A DNA stretch of 54,267 nt from Propionibacteriaceae bacterium (GCA_031265875.1 JAISCA010000057.1:1-54267); one strand, 5' to 3'; numbered from the stretch's first letter, positions 30,287-38,665 are shown. Notes: generated by a model not told the origin, from the sequence alone. A program made the numbers and translations.

Positions 30287-32254
30287 CAGAATGCTAGCCG
30301 GATCCCGGTGAGCGGCATGCCAGGCTGGATAAGCCGAAGCGACGATCCCCGTGGCCGCTCCGACAGCTAGTCCGATGAGGACCACCGGCCACCCGAGATG
30401 AAGGGGCAGTGCATACGCCCTCGCCAAAGCCCAGGTCAGAACGACTCCGACCCCGACCCCAAGACTCGCGCCGACCAACCCAGTCCACAATCCCTCCACC
30501 GTGTACATCCTCCATATCGACACCTGGCTGGCCCCTAGAGCCCGTCGCAGGGCGATCTGCGGAGCCCGGTGTGTCACTGTGAGAAACATAGACACGCCAG
30601 CGGTCAGAGCACTAAGGCAAAGAATGACTGCTCCAATAGCCCAAAGCAATTGAGTCAAGTCATGGGTGACAGCTTGTTGGAGTTGAGCTAATTGAGCCAC
30701 CACGGTGACGGTGACTGATCCCGGATTCTCTGGAGACAGCGCCAGGGGAATCGCGGCTTCCAGAGGTTCAGCGTATCCCGGCTGAGTCTTGACCAAGATA
30801 AAACAATCAACCCGGCCAGTCAAGTATGTCGTGGTCGGGAATGACGCATACACGGCATCGTCGAGCAGCACGTCTCCCAGACTCGTGAGAACTGCGACCA
30901 CCGGCACCCTGCGCCCATTGATGACGATGTCCACTCCGACATCCGAGCTGGACACGCCCAACCTCTCAGCCGCCTGCGCTCCCAGCACTACTACTGACCC
31001 CCCCTCCTGGGTATTCATGAGATCGATACGCCCCTGATCAGGAGCCAAGCCCTGGATCGTCAGATAACGAGAGTCCGAGACGATAATCCGCCCGGTGAAA
31101 GACTGCTCCTGGCTCGATCCTAAGCGGGTGATCCGAGTCGAACTCGGTGAGTAGGTTATGACGGGCGCGGTCGCTTCGATACCCTCCAGATCAGCCAGGG
31201 CCTGAGCGGGAGCCGACGAGGAGTAAGGGTCGGTGAACACAGCAGAGTCAACGCGGGAGGAGAAGACGCGTATCTCCGTGCTTCCAGCCGCCGTCAAGCT
31301 TGCAACGATCTGACCGGTCGTTGAACTTGTTAGACCGACCGCGCCCACCAGGGCAGCCACCCCCAGCAGATACGCCAAGACGACCAACAACCACCGGCCC
31401 GGCCTAGCCAGTGGTGCCATGACTGCGTCCTTCAGCTCTAAGCCGAGCCGACGAGATAGCACCCCATCACTCGCCTCATCCCCCGCTTTCTTTCGACGAG
31501 ACTCAGCGTCCACCGAGTGAGCTTGACCGATTTGGGCGGTTCTATTAGATGGAACCACGCCAGCTCGCACTTCTTCGGAGCCGATCAATAAACCGTCGAC
31601 CATCATCACTCGACGGTCAGCGGCTGCTGCCACAACGGGATCGTGCGTCACAACGACGACGGTCACCCCAGCAGAGTTGATTCCCCGTAGATGAGAGACC
31701 AATCTGCGAGAACTCTCCGTGTCAAGCGCACCCGTTGGTTCATCGGCTAAGACAGCATCGGGCCGGATCGCCAAAGCTCGGGCCAGAGACACTCTTTGCT
31801 TTTCTCCGCCTGACAGTGACCCAGCCATTCGATCGATCATGTCACCGAGTCCCACAGTCTCTAGAGCGACCATGACCCGCATAGCCCTAGTACGCCGATC
31901 TATTCCGCGCACTTTGAGCCCCAAAGCGACGTTATCGCCGACCGACTGGTCAGGAAGCACATATGAATTTTGGAAGACGAACCCGAATCGGTGCCCACGT
32001 TCGTGATCACGCTCAGCTTCGCTGAGACTGGACACCTCTCGTCCAGCTAGCGCATAGGCACCCGAAGTCGGACGATCCAACAATCCGACCAGCGACAGTA
32101 GCGTCGTCTTCCCAGATCCTGATGGTCCCACAACGGCCACGAATTCACCTCGCCGGACTCGCAGTGTGGAATCCCTGATCGCCCACTGATCGGATGCCGG
32201 CACGCGGCGAGACAAATGTCTGGCGTCAATTAACAGATCTTCTGTGGTTATCAC
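30275..32254 (-). CDS. MacB-like ABC transporter, ATPase fused to FtsX-type permease
   Basis: The product has 659 residues from a GTG overlapping the preceding stop (GTGA). Residues 1-235 form an LolD/MacB-type ATPase: GPSGSGKTTLLSLVGLLDRP, FVFQNSYVLPDQSV, LSGGEKQRVSLARALA and VLADEPTGALD. After a linker comes a membrane helix (about 285-305), an extracytoplasmic domain of about 220 residues, then three C-terminal helices of the FtsX/MacB permease, ending PAWHAAHRDPASILREA. Such mechanotransmission transporters act with an HlyD-like partner, which is encoded directly upstream, to extrude peptides or sense envelope stress. GC and codon use are clearly lower than in lysS, indicating transfer. 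It closes the four-gene low-GC locus. Confidence 0.9.
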   Translation of the reverse strand: MITTEDLLIDARHLSRRVPASDQWAIRDSTLRVRRGEFVAVVGPSGSGKTTLLSLVGLLDRPTSGAYALAGREVSSLSEAERDHERGHRFGFVFQNSYVLPDQSVGDNVALGLKVRGIDRRTRAMRVMVALETVGLGDMIDRMAGSLSGGEKQRVSLARALAIRPDAVLADEPTGALDTESSRRLVSHLRGINSAGVTVVVVTHDPVVAAAADRRVMMVDGLLIGSEEVRAGVVPSNRTAQIGQAHSVDAESRRKKAGDEASDGVLSRRLGLELKDAVMAPLARPGRWLLVVLAYLLGVAALVGAVGLTSSTTGQIVASLTAAGSTEIRVFSSRVDSAVFTDPYSSSAPAQALADLEGIEATAPVITYSPSSTRITRLGSSQEQSFTGRIIVSDSRYLTIQGLAPDQGRIDLMNTQEGGSVVVLGAQAAERLGVSSSDVGVDIVINGRRVPVVAVLTSLGDVLLDDAVYASFPTTTYLTGRVDCFILVKTQPGYAEPLEAAIPLALSPENPGSVTVTVVAQLAQLQQAVTHDLTQLLWAIGAVILCLSALTAGVSMFLTVTHRAPQIALRRALGASQVSIWRMYTVEGLWTGLVGASLGVGVGVVLTWALARAYALPLHLGWPVVLIGLAVGAATGIVASAYPAWHAAHRDPASILREA

Positions 32255-33390
32255 ATGCCACTCACGACGACTGTTGAACCAACAACCAATTCCTGATCAT
32301 CATTCAGAATGGCGTATCCCGAGGCTTGACCGATCAAAGAGACGTCGACCCTGTGAGCATGGTTCAAAATCTGTGGAATGGCAGACGTACCGCCCCCACC
32401 AGGAGTCACTTCAACGAGAGTGTCCAGGAGCCAAACGTACATGGACGTGCCGTCGCGTCGAATGGCAGTCAATGGCACCGCAGGCGCTTGAGCCACGGTT
32501 TCTGTATCAGTTATGGTCGCAGGTGCCCCAGATACCGCCGGAGAAGTGGCGTCAGAAGGGACAGGAACAGTTATGTCATACCCGGGCGGCATCCCTTGGA
32601 CGCCTTCCTGATAATCACTCACCAAGGTGACTGTTCCCGAGAAATGTGGACCATCCACAACCTCCACATCTACCGTCGCCCCCACTTTCAATATAGACGA
32701 CTGCAACATGTCGACGCGGGCTATGACGACAGCCTCTCCTATTTCGACTATGACAATGGGATTATCCGGATCAATCATCTGACCAACGGCTCCGGCAGAG
32801 GTTACTAGGGCAGGAACTCCAGACAAACCCACCGTCCATGACATGGGCAGATAGTGGCTGTCACCCATTTTCGGCAGTTGATAACCAAGCGATGTATATA
32901 GCGCTACCAAAGTTCCCATCGTGCTTACACCGAGTCGGCCCGTCGGAGCTGCAGACGTACGTCCCATATCAATGAGAGCCTGCTGCAAAGCCGTCACATC
33001 GGCACCTGTCATGCCCACAGCTAAGTCACGATACAACGGCACCGACGACGGGAAAGCCACTACGGGGACGCCCGAGATCTCCGCTACTAGGCTTCCATAA
33101 CCGATCAAATCTCCAACGGCATGGGCTCCGGCTGTTATCACATCGACGCCTGTGCCAAACTCTCCCCGCGGCATAACCGCCGTCTGGGCCGGATTCAACA
33201 CTTGGCCTGACACGACACATGGATCACGCACAGGTCGCGATTCCACTTGAGCCGTGATCATTATGTCTCGTGTCGCATTAGTGATTGGTGAATGATCCAC
33301 CGGACCGTGGAATAATGCCATCGCCAGCGCTCCACAAACAGACCCGAGCATGAGAGCAAGGATCATGATCAGAATGTTCGTGCGTTTCAT
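32251..33390 (-). CDS. HlyD-like periplasmic adaptor with peptidoglycan-binding-like segment
   Basis: I chose the ATG at 33390 (MKRTNILIMILALMLGS); a TTG at 33414 would add 8 residues. The 379-residue product has an N-terminal membrane anchor or signal. It then shows a region resembling peptidoglycan-binding domain 1 (about 115-165, LAVGMTGADVTALQQALIDM), inserted where HlyD-like adaptors carry their hairpin. Beta-barrel-like strands follow (VVIARVDMLQSSILKVGATV, VSDYQEGVQGMPPGYDITVP, PAVPLTAIRRDGTSMYVWLL). This architecture accompanies MacB-like transporters in Gram-positive bacteria. Its stop overlaps the transporter start, so the two are coupled. GC is low compared with the surroundings. 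Confidence 0.82.
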   Translation of the reverse strand: MKRTNILIMILALMLGSVCGALAMALFHGPVDHSPITNATRDIMITAQVESRPVRDPCVVSGQVLNPAQTAVMPRGEFGTGVDVITAGAHAVGDLIGYGSLVAEISGVPVVAFPSSVPLYRDLAVGMTGADVTALQQALIDMGRTSAAPTGRLGVSTMGTLVALYTSLGYQLPKMGDSHYLPMSWTVGLSGVPALVTSAGAVGQMIDPDNPIVIVEIGEAVVIARVDMLQSSILKVGATVDVEVVDGPHFSGTVTLVSDYQEGVQGMPPGYDITVPVPSDATSPAVSGAPATITDTETVAQAPAVPLTAIRRDGTSMYVWLLDTLVEVTPGGGGTSAIPQILNHAHRVDVSLIGQASGYAILNDDQELVVGSTVVVSGM

Positions 33391-33438
33391 GATAGCGGAA
33401 CTCAGTTTATTCAATCCGGCTCTTCGCCTAACAAAGCT

Positions 33439-34326
33439 TCAGAGAACTCCGACCTCGCGCAGGATTCCCTCAGCCCTGGCTACCCGATCATCCGCTATTC
33501 GACGGATCTCAAAAAGTTCTGCTTCATGCTGATCAATCATTTCTAGCTGGTAAGTCGCCATTATGTTTCCAGCGGTTTGAGTCAAAGATATCTGATCGTT
33601 GCAAGTAGCCTCTGCCAGCTTGACTTTTAGCACCTGTTCGTCTGACCATGACTGATCTGTCACGAATCCCCCTCCGCTTGAGTTCGGTAGTGTTTGATAT
33701 CCTTGTGACTCTCCGCATGATCGTAATTCACCGAGGAGACGAGCGTACTCAGAACTGTTGAATGTCCGCATGTATGAGTCAGCGTTAAGAATCGCTATGA
33801 GTTCTACTCGATCCTCCCCAGGATTAGTGATCGTAATGAGTCCCATGGAGATATAAGATTCCGCTTGCACGCAGCGTTCAGCTGTAATCGGATCCGCGTC
33901 AACGTACACCGGAGCGGGAGCGTCATCAGGGAATGGTTTCCAACCATTCTTAGCGACAAAAGTGGCATCCCAAATACCAAATAACCAATGAGTGGCCTCT
34001 GGATCTGGGACGACCGGAATCAGCGCTCGCCTAGCCTCGCTAAGGACTTGATCGCTAACAGATTCTGAACCAATCACACACCGCGCAAATTCAATACTAA
34101 GCGCAGCTCGAACGAGCCTCTGCTCCGCGAGATCCATCCCGTACTCATCCAACGGTAACGTAATCGTCGCATTATCCCAATCGAGCATAGCTCGACCCGA
34201 CCCACTGATTACACCAGACGACTCGCCTGCCGGCTCATCCCCAGCCACAGTAGGAGAGCAAGAACTACCGAACAAAAGTGCGATAGCTAACAGCGTCCCG
34301 CCGCCCCTCAGCGTGCGACATGACAT
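33439..34326 (-). CDS. Putative lipoprotein of unknown function
   Basis: The product has 295 residues. The N-terminus (MSCRTLRGGGTLLAIALLFG) is followed by SSCSPTVAGDE; the Cys could be lipidated, although the lipobox (GSSC) is imperfect. The mature part is acidic with five further Cys and contains LPLDEYGMDLAEQRLVRAAL, a disordered SSGGGFVTDQSWSDEQVLKV and a C-terminal helical coiled region (EMIDQHEAELFEIRRIADDR). I recognise no family. It lies 48 bp before the adaptor gene and 51 bp after the small secreted protein, so it is probably part of one operon. A role as substrate receptor or immunity factor is only a guess. Confidence 0.8.
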   Translation of the reverse strand: MSCRTLRGGGTLLAIALLFGSSCSPTVAGDEPAGESSGVISGSGRAMLDWDNATITLPLDEYGMDLAEQRLVRAALSIEFARCVIGSESVSDQVLSEARRALIPVVPDPEATHWLFGIWDATFVAKNGWKPFPDDAPAPVYVDADPITAERCVQAESYISMGLITITNPGEDRVELIAILNADSYMRTFNSSEYARLLGELRSCGESQGYQTLPNSSGGGFVTDQSWSDEQVLKVKLAEATCNDQISLTQTAGNIMATYQLEMIDQHEAELFEIRRIADDRVARAEGILREVGVL

Positions 34327-34377
34327 GCGCTACCTCTTCAAACTCGTCCTGAGGCTAAATCCTACCAAGCCGGAACC

Positions 34378-34791
34378 CTACACTGTGCTGCAGTATCCCT
34401 TCCAACTCTCAAGATTATCGTTGTACGATGCACTTAAACCATTCATACCCGAAGAGGGACTTAACGTGAGTCTAAGTCCCGTGAATAACTGGTTGGTCCA
34501 AGCATACTGAACAGTGCTGCGATTGTTATAAAGTGAAGATATTACGTTATTCCATGATCCGAAATCCTGTAGTTGGCAGTCCCCTACGGCATTTCCAGAA
34601 TTAGTCATAGTCCATCGTGACCCGATATAACAAGTATCAGTCCACCAACAGGTCAATGCTCCACTGTTGTAACAAGGACTAGGTGTACACGTCCCCTCCG
34701 CGGCTTGTGCTGAACCTGAGTTAGATCCAACGAGAGCTGCAGCGCAAAGCGCTGCAGCGAGCGAAGCGACGATTCCTCTTCTGATTCTCAT
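34378..34791 (-). CDS. Small six-cysteine secreted protein, I36 inhibitor/crystallin-like
   Basis: Three in-frame starts exist (GTG 34800, ATG 34797, ATG 34791); TAGAGA lies 9 nt before the last, which I chose, giving 137 residues. The signal peptide (MRIRRGIVASLAAALCAAAL, ending GSAQA-AEG) is clear. The mature chain of about 104 residues has six Cys, enough for three disulphides: four near the N-terminus (CTPSPCYNSGALTCWWTDTC) and two later. Its second half (DFGSWNNVISSLYNNRST, then SASYNDNLESWKGYC) resembles the beta/gamma-crystallin-like strands of peptidase inhibitor family I36. It heads the low-GC transporter locus and could be the exported effector or bacteriocin-like product; this is inference. 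Confidence 0.8.
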   Translation of the reverse strand: MRIRRGIVASLAAALCAAALVGSNSGSAQAAEGTCTPSPCYNSGALTCWWTDTCYIGSRWTMTNSGNAVGDCQLQDFGSWNNVISSLYNNRSTVQYAWTNQLFTGLRLTLSPSSGMNGLSASYNDNLESWKGYCSTV

Positions 34792-34888
34792 GACCATCAC
34801 TCTCTATCACAACGTTAACCAAGCGACCATCGATTGGCTCCGAATCTGTGAGACTGAGCTTGAAACACAAGATTTCTTTATTCAGTAC

Positions 34889-34918
34889 ATTATAAGTCCG
34901 TCCTGCGGATCGTGTCAA
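34889..34918 (-). promoter_or_regulatory. Perfect consensus promoter for the secreted-peptide locus
   Basis: On the minus strand, TTGACA (34918-34913) and TATAAT (34894-34889) are separated by 18 bp. Both hexamers match the major-sigma consensus exactly, which is uncommon in this GC-rich genome. The predicted start near 34882 would give a leader of about 90 nt before the ATG at 34791. The -35 box lies 9 bp from the outer end of the adjacent insertion sequence. Confidence 0.8.
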
Positions 34919-34927
34919 CCGCCCGAC

Positions 34928-36338
34928 GTGCCTCACGAGAAATGCCCGCGAAAGGTTCCCCGTGCCTCAGATAAAAATGCCCGCGAATGGCGGGCACGAT
35001 CCGAGGTATGGGAAGCAGGTTGTCGATGGCGGCTCGTGCGGAGATCACGGCGAAGTACGCCAGGGCGTACGCGAAGGCGTCGAAGAAGGACAAGGGCCGG
35101 CTGTTGGACGAGGTGGTCGCGGTCACGGGGTGGTCGCGGGACAACGCCAGGCGCCGGATCGCGAAGGCTGCTAAGCCCCGGCCTCGCGCGGTGGGCGAGG
35201 CCCGCAAGCCGCGGGCGCGGAAGTACTCCTACGACGCGACGAAGACGCTGCAGAGGGTGTGGGCGTTCGCGGGGTTCGAGTGCGGGAAGTACCTGGCCGC
35301 CGCGATGCCCGCTCTGCTGGACGCGCTGGAGCGTCACGGCGAGCTCGTGGCGGGCAAGAACCGGTACTCCAGCTCGGCGCGCGCCGAGCTGGAGGAGATG
35401 AGCCCGGCGACGATCGACCGCTACCTCGCCCCCGCGAGGGCGAAAGACCCGCTCCGGGGCATCTCGACGACGACGCCTTCGCCGCTGCTGCGTTCCTCGA
35501 TCCAAGTCCGCAAGGCCGGTGACGAGGTCGAGGACACCCCGGGGTTCTTAGAGGGCGACACCGTCGCGCACTGCGGGCCGACGATGAAGGGCGAGTTCTG
35601 CCGGACTGTGAACCTGACCGACATGCGCACCGGGTGGGTCGTCACCCGCTCCACCCGCAACAACGCGCACCTGAACGTCCTGGCCGCCCTGCGGCACGCG
35701 GTCGAGCAGGTCCCGTTCGAAGTCACCGGGCTGGACTTCGACAACGGAAGTGAGTTCATCAACCACGACGTCATCGGCTGGGCGGCGGAGCGGAAGATCT
35801 TCTTCACCCGCTCCCGCCCCTACAAGAAGAACGACCAAGCCACGATCGAATCAAAGAACGGGCACCTCGTGCGCCGTTACGGCTTCTACTGGCGCTATGA
35901 CACCCCCGAGGCGCTGACCCTGCTGAACCAGCTCTGGCCGCTGGTGAACGACCGGCTGAACTTCTTCACCCCGACGAAGAAACCCATCGACTGGTCGACC
36001 GACGCCGCCGGACGCCGCAAACGCGTCTACGACGACCCGAAGACCCCGTTCGACCGGCTCCTCGACGCCAGAGTGCTGTCCCCGATCCAGGAAACCGCGC
36101 TCCACGCCCGGCGAGACCGGCTCAACCCCGCCGATATCGCCCGCCGCGTCCAGTCCATCCAGGACCGGCTCACCGGCCTGGCCCGCGACCAGACCCTCGC
36201 CCTCCAAGCCGCGACCGCCACGACCCTGCCGGACACCACCCGCGGCGTCAAGCTACGCCCCGCGAGCTGACCCCAGTCTCACCGGCATACTTACGTGAGG
36301 CACGGGAACCATTTCGCGGGCATTCCTACATGAGGCAC
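34928..36338 (+). mobile_element. Complete insertion sequence 1, DD(35)E transposase type
   Basis: About 1.41 kb, ending left at GTGCCTCAC (34928) and right at TGAGGCAC (36338). Each end carries two motif copies: GTGCCTCA at 34928 and 34962 on the left, and TGAGGCAC ending at 36303 and 36338 on the right, that is 34- and 35-bp periods. Each copy is followed inward by an ATGCCSGYGA-type block. CCGCCCGAC occurs just outside on the left (34919-34927) and again 4 bp beyond the right end (36343-36351). It may be target duplication or a preferred target. The element contains a single transposase gene. Confidence 0.85.
34987..36270 (+). CDS. DD(35)E transposase with rve-type catalytic core
   Basis: The product has 427 residues from the first ATG; a later start such as MGSRLSMAARAEI is possible. 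An N-terminal helix-turn-helix region (KKDKGRLLDEVVAVTGWSRD, NARRRI) precedes the catalytic core. The acidic residues are Asp in FLEGDTVAHCG, Asp in GLDFDNGSEFIN and Glu in NDQATIESKNG, with 35 residues between the last two, the classical DD(35)E spacing of rve/retroviral-integrase-like transposases. The C-terminal part has a basic DNA-contact region (PTKKPIDWSTDAAGRRKRVY). It is clearly homologous to the transposase at 36397-37683. The reading frame is intact, so the element may be active. Confidence 0.93.
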   Translation: MAGTIRGMGSRLSMAARAEITAKYARAYAKASKKDKGRLLDEVVAVTGWSRDNARRRIAKAAKPRPRAVGEARKPRARKYSYDATKTLQRVWAFAGFECGKYLAAAMPALLDALERHGELVAGKNRYSSSARAELEEMSPATIDRYLAPARAKDPLRGISTTTPSPLLRSSIQVRKAGDEVEDTPGFLEGDTVAHCGPTMKGEFCRTVNLTDMRTGWVVTRSTRNNAHLNVLAALRHAVEQVPFEVTGLDFDNGSEFINHDVIGWAAERKIFFTRSRPYKKNDQATIESKNGHLVRRYGFYWRYDTPEALTLLNQLWPLVNDRLNFFTPTKKPIDWSTDAAGRRKRVYDDPKTPFDRLLDARVLSPIQETALHARRDRLNPADIARRVQSIQDRLTGLARDQTLALQAATATTLPDTTRGVKLRPAS

Positions 36339-36351
36339 CTCGCCGCCCGAC

Positions 36352-37751
36352 GATCCTCAGAAGTAATGCCGGTGTAGCGACGGTCGTGCCTCATAAGTGA
36401 TTGCACGCTTGGCCGGGACGCTGAAGGGCATGGATCGAGGGTTGTCGATGGCGACACGGACAGAGATCACGGTGAAGTACGCCAGGACGTACCGGACCTC
36501 TTCGAGGTCGGATCGGTCGCGGCTGCTGGATGAGGTCGTGGCGGTGACCGGGTGGTCGCGGGACAACGCGCGGCGGCGGCTGTCGCAGGCGACGCGCCCT
36601 CGTCCGGCGCGCACCAGGCCGGGGCGACCGCGGAAGTGCTCCGGGCCGGCGCTCAGGGTCCTGGAGCAGGTCTGGGCGGTCAGCGGCGGTAGCTGCGGCA
36701 AGTACCTGGCGCCGGCGATGGAACCGCTGCTGGATGCCCTGCGACAGCATGGTGAGCTCGTGGAAGGCAAGCGCGGCTACGACGCCGAGGTGCGCGCTGA
36801 GCTGCTGGCGATGAGCCCAGCCACGATCGACCGCTACCTCGCCGACGCGAAGGCCCGTGGCGCGTTGAAGGGCATCGGCGCGACCAAGCCCGGCACGCTG
36901 CTGCGCGACTCGATCACGGTCCGCAAAGCCGGGGACGAGGTCGAAGCCGAGCCCGGGTTCTTCGAGGCCGACACGGTCGCGCACTGCGGCCCGACGCTCA
37001 AGGGCGAGTTCGCCCGCGCCGTGAATCTGACCGACATGGTCACCGGGTGGGTCTTCACCACCGCGATCCGTAACAACGCCCGCGTCCACATGCTCGCCGC
37101 GCTGGAACGCGCCCTGACGGCGATCCCGTTCGAGGTGGCCGGCCTGGACTGCGACAACGGATCCGAGTTCATCAACCACGACGTGATCGGCTGGGCCGCC
37201 GGGCGGGATGTCTACTTCACCCGCTCCCGGCCCTACCGCAAGAACGACCAAGCCACCATCGAGTCCAAGAACAACCATCTGGTGCGCCGCTACGCCTTCC
37301 ACTGGCGCTACGACACACCCGAGGCTCTAGCGCCGCTGAACCAGCTCTGGCCACTGGTCAACGACCGACTGAACTACTTCACCCCGACGAAGAAGCCGAT
37401 CGGATGGACAACCACCACCACCGGGAAACGCCGCCGGATCTACGACAGCCCACGCACCCCGCTGGAACGACCGCTGGCCGCCGAGACGCTCTCACCCGCG
37501 CAAGCCGCCCAGCCGCGTGCTCGCCGCGCCACGATCAACCCCGCCGAGCTCGCCCGCGACATCCAACGCATCCAAGACAAGCTCACCGGACTGGCCAAAC
37601 GCCCCACCCAAGACCTCGCCGACAGCCTCGTCAAACCGCTACCCGACACCCGTCGCGGCGTCCGCACCCGCCACACCGCCTGACCCACACCACACGGGCC
37701 TCCACTTATGAGGCACGACCCCGCCCACGCGGGCACTTGACAATGAGGCAC
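36352..37751 (+). mobile_element. Complete insertion sequence 2, related to element 1
   Basis: About 1.40 kb. The left end carries GATCCTCA (36352, a degenerate outer copy) and GTGCCTCA (36386), 34 bp apart; the right end has TGAGGCAC ending at 37716 and 37751, 35 bp apart. It begins 13 bp after element 1 ends, with CCGCCCGAC immediately before it. The same double-end design as element 1 shows common ancestry, but internal sequences differ enough to be a separate species rather than a recent copy. Confidence 0.83.
36397..37683 (+). CDS. DD(35)E transposase, second related copy
   Basis: The product has 428 residues, with the start possibly internal (MDRGLSMATRTEITVKYART). The catalytic residues are in FFEADTVAHCG, GLDCDNGSEFIN and NDQATIESKNN, again with DD(35)E spacing. 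The helix-turn-helix part (SRLLDEVVAVTGWSRDNARR) and the region LNQLWPLVNDRLNYFTPTKK are shared with the first transposase; divergence is spread along the protein. The frame is intact. Presumably both elements use similar ends, so cross-mobilisation is possible. Confidence 0.93.
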   Translation: MIARLAGTLKGMDRGLSMATRTEITVKYARTYRTSSRSDRSRLLDEVVAVTGWSRDNARRRLSQATRPRPARTRPGRPRKCSGPALRVLEQVWAVSGGSCGKYLAPAMEPLLDALRQHGELVEGKRGYDAEVRAELLAMSPATIDRYLADAKARGALKGIGATKPGTLLRDSITVRKAGDEVEAEPGFFEADTVAHCGPTLKGEFARAVNLTDMVTGWVFTTAIRNNARVHMLAALERALTAIPFEVAGLDCDNGSEFINHDVIGWAAGRDVYFTRSRPYRKNDQATIESKNNHLVRRYAFHWRYDTPEALAPLNQLWPLVNDRLNYFTPTKKPIGWTTTTTGKRRRIYDSPRTPLERPLAAETLSPAQAAQPRARRATINPAELARDIQRIQDKLTGLAKRPTQDLADSLVKPLPDTRRGVRTRHTA

Positions 37752-37772
37752 CGCGCCGCCGCGCCTCCCGAC

Positions 37773-38127
37773 GTGCCTCACGTAGTTTGAGCGCGAGTGT
37801 GGGGTCGGCGCCTCAGACACTTTGAGCGCGAAAGCCTTCGGGCTGAGGCTTGCCCGGGTGGAAGGCAAGATCCCGATGGCCGCTAGACGACAGGTGACGA
37901 AGAGGCTCCGAGGCGCTCACGCCAAGGCGTCGAAGAAGGACAAGGGCAGGATCCTGGACGAGGTGATGGACACGACCGGGCTGGCCCGGTCGTCGGCCAG
38001 GCGGCTGCTGACCGGCCCCGTGCCACCCGACCCGGCCGTCCGGGTGGATCGGCGCAGGCCGCGCCCCAGGGGGTTCGACGACGACGCCAGGAGGCTGGAC
38101 GAACCGCCGCATCGGGCCGAAAGGTAG
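37773..38127 (+). pseudogene. Remnant of a third related insertion sequence (left end and 5' transposase fragment)
   Basis: GTGCCTCA at 37773 and GCGCCTCA at 37808 (35-bp period), each followed by TTTGAGCGCGA, form a left end of the same design, 21 bp beyond element 2. A frame from 37822 then encodes the N-terminal part of a transposase (VTKRLRGAHAKASKKDKGRI, then DTTGLARSSARRLL). Homology stops near 38100, before any catalytic Asp, and the frame ends at 38127. The right half was lost when the thioesterase gene side was joined. Confidence 0.82.
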
Positions 38128-38137
38128 CGTTACCTGC

Positions 38138-38509
38138 GTGAGTGACTTCTTGGACACCATCGGGGTCGGCCGCGACACCTTCGCCCAGCCGGAGGGACCG
38201 GCCGCGCTGGGGATCACAGCCGAGCATCTCAATCCCAACGGCGGTGTGCACGGTGGCGTCATCGCCACCCTGGTGGACACCGCCATGGGGGTGGCGGCCC
38301 GGGACGGCTTGGGCGACGGCCGCCATGTCGCCACCGTCAGTCTGACCATCAACTACCTCAACCCGGCCGTGGTGGGCGACGTCCTGTTGGTCACGCCTGA
38401 GGTCTCGCGAATCGGCCGCCGGCTCATTTTCACCGGGGCCGAAGTGGTGCGCTCGAGCGACCAGGTCATCATCGCCCAGGCCATCGGCTCCTTCGCCATC
38501 ATCCCCTGA
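38138..38509 (+). CDS. PaaI-type hotdog thioesterase
   Basis: The product has 123 residues from a GTG. The hotdog fold signature is clear: NPNGGVHGGVIATLVDTAMG, where the His-Gly-Gly loop and following Asp form the active site, then SLTINYLNPAVVGDVLLVTP. The family hydrolyses acyl- or aryl-CoA thioesters such as phenylacetyl-CoA derivatives. It starts directly after the broken third insertion sequence, so its promoter may have been replaced. The 4-hydroxybenzoyl-CoA/PaaI assignment is general; the substrate is unknown. Confidence 0.88.
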   Translation: MSDFLDTIGVGRDTFAQPEGPAALGITAEHLNPNGGVHGGVIATLVDTAMGVAARDGLGDGRHVATVSLTINYLNPAVVGDVLLVTPEVSRIGRRLIFTGAEVVRSSDQVIIAQAIGSFAIIP

Positions 38510-38597
38510 GCGACGCCGCCGCCAGGCGCGCAGGACCGTCTCCACTGACTGCCCGCTAGAGGGACGACCGCCTCGTAGCCCATAACTCGTAGCCCAT

Positions 38598-38617
38598 AAG
38601 AGGAAGAACTGCCTCTT
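38598..38617. terminator. Hairpin between convergent thioesterase and ABM genes
   Basis: AAGAGG (38598-38603) pairs with CCTCTT (38612-38617) around an 8-nt loop. CTCGTAGCCCATAA is also duplicated just before it (about 38571-38600). A weak convergent terminator is likely. Confidence 0.35.
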
Positions 38618-38665
38618 AGAAGTCGGCCCCGCCCCGACCGGCCACCGTACGACCGGCCTCACAGC

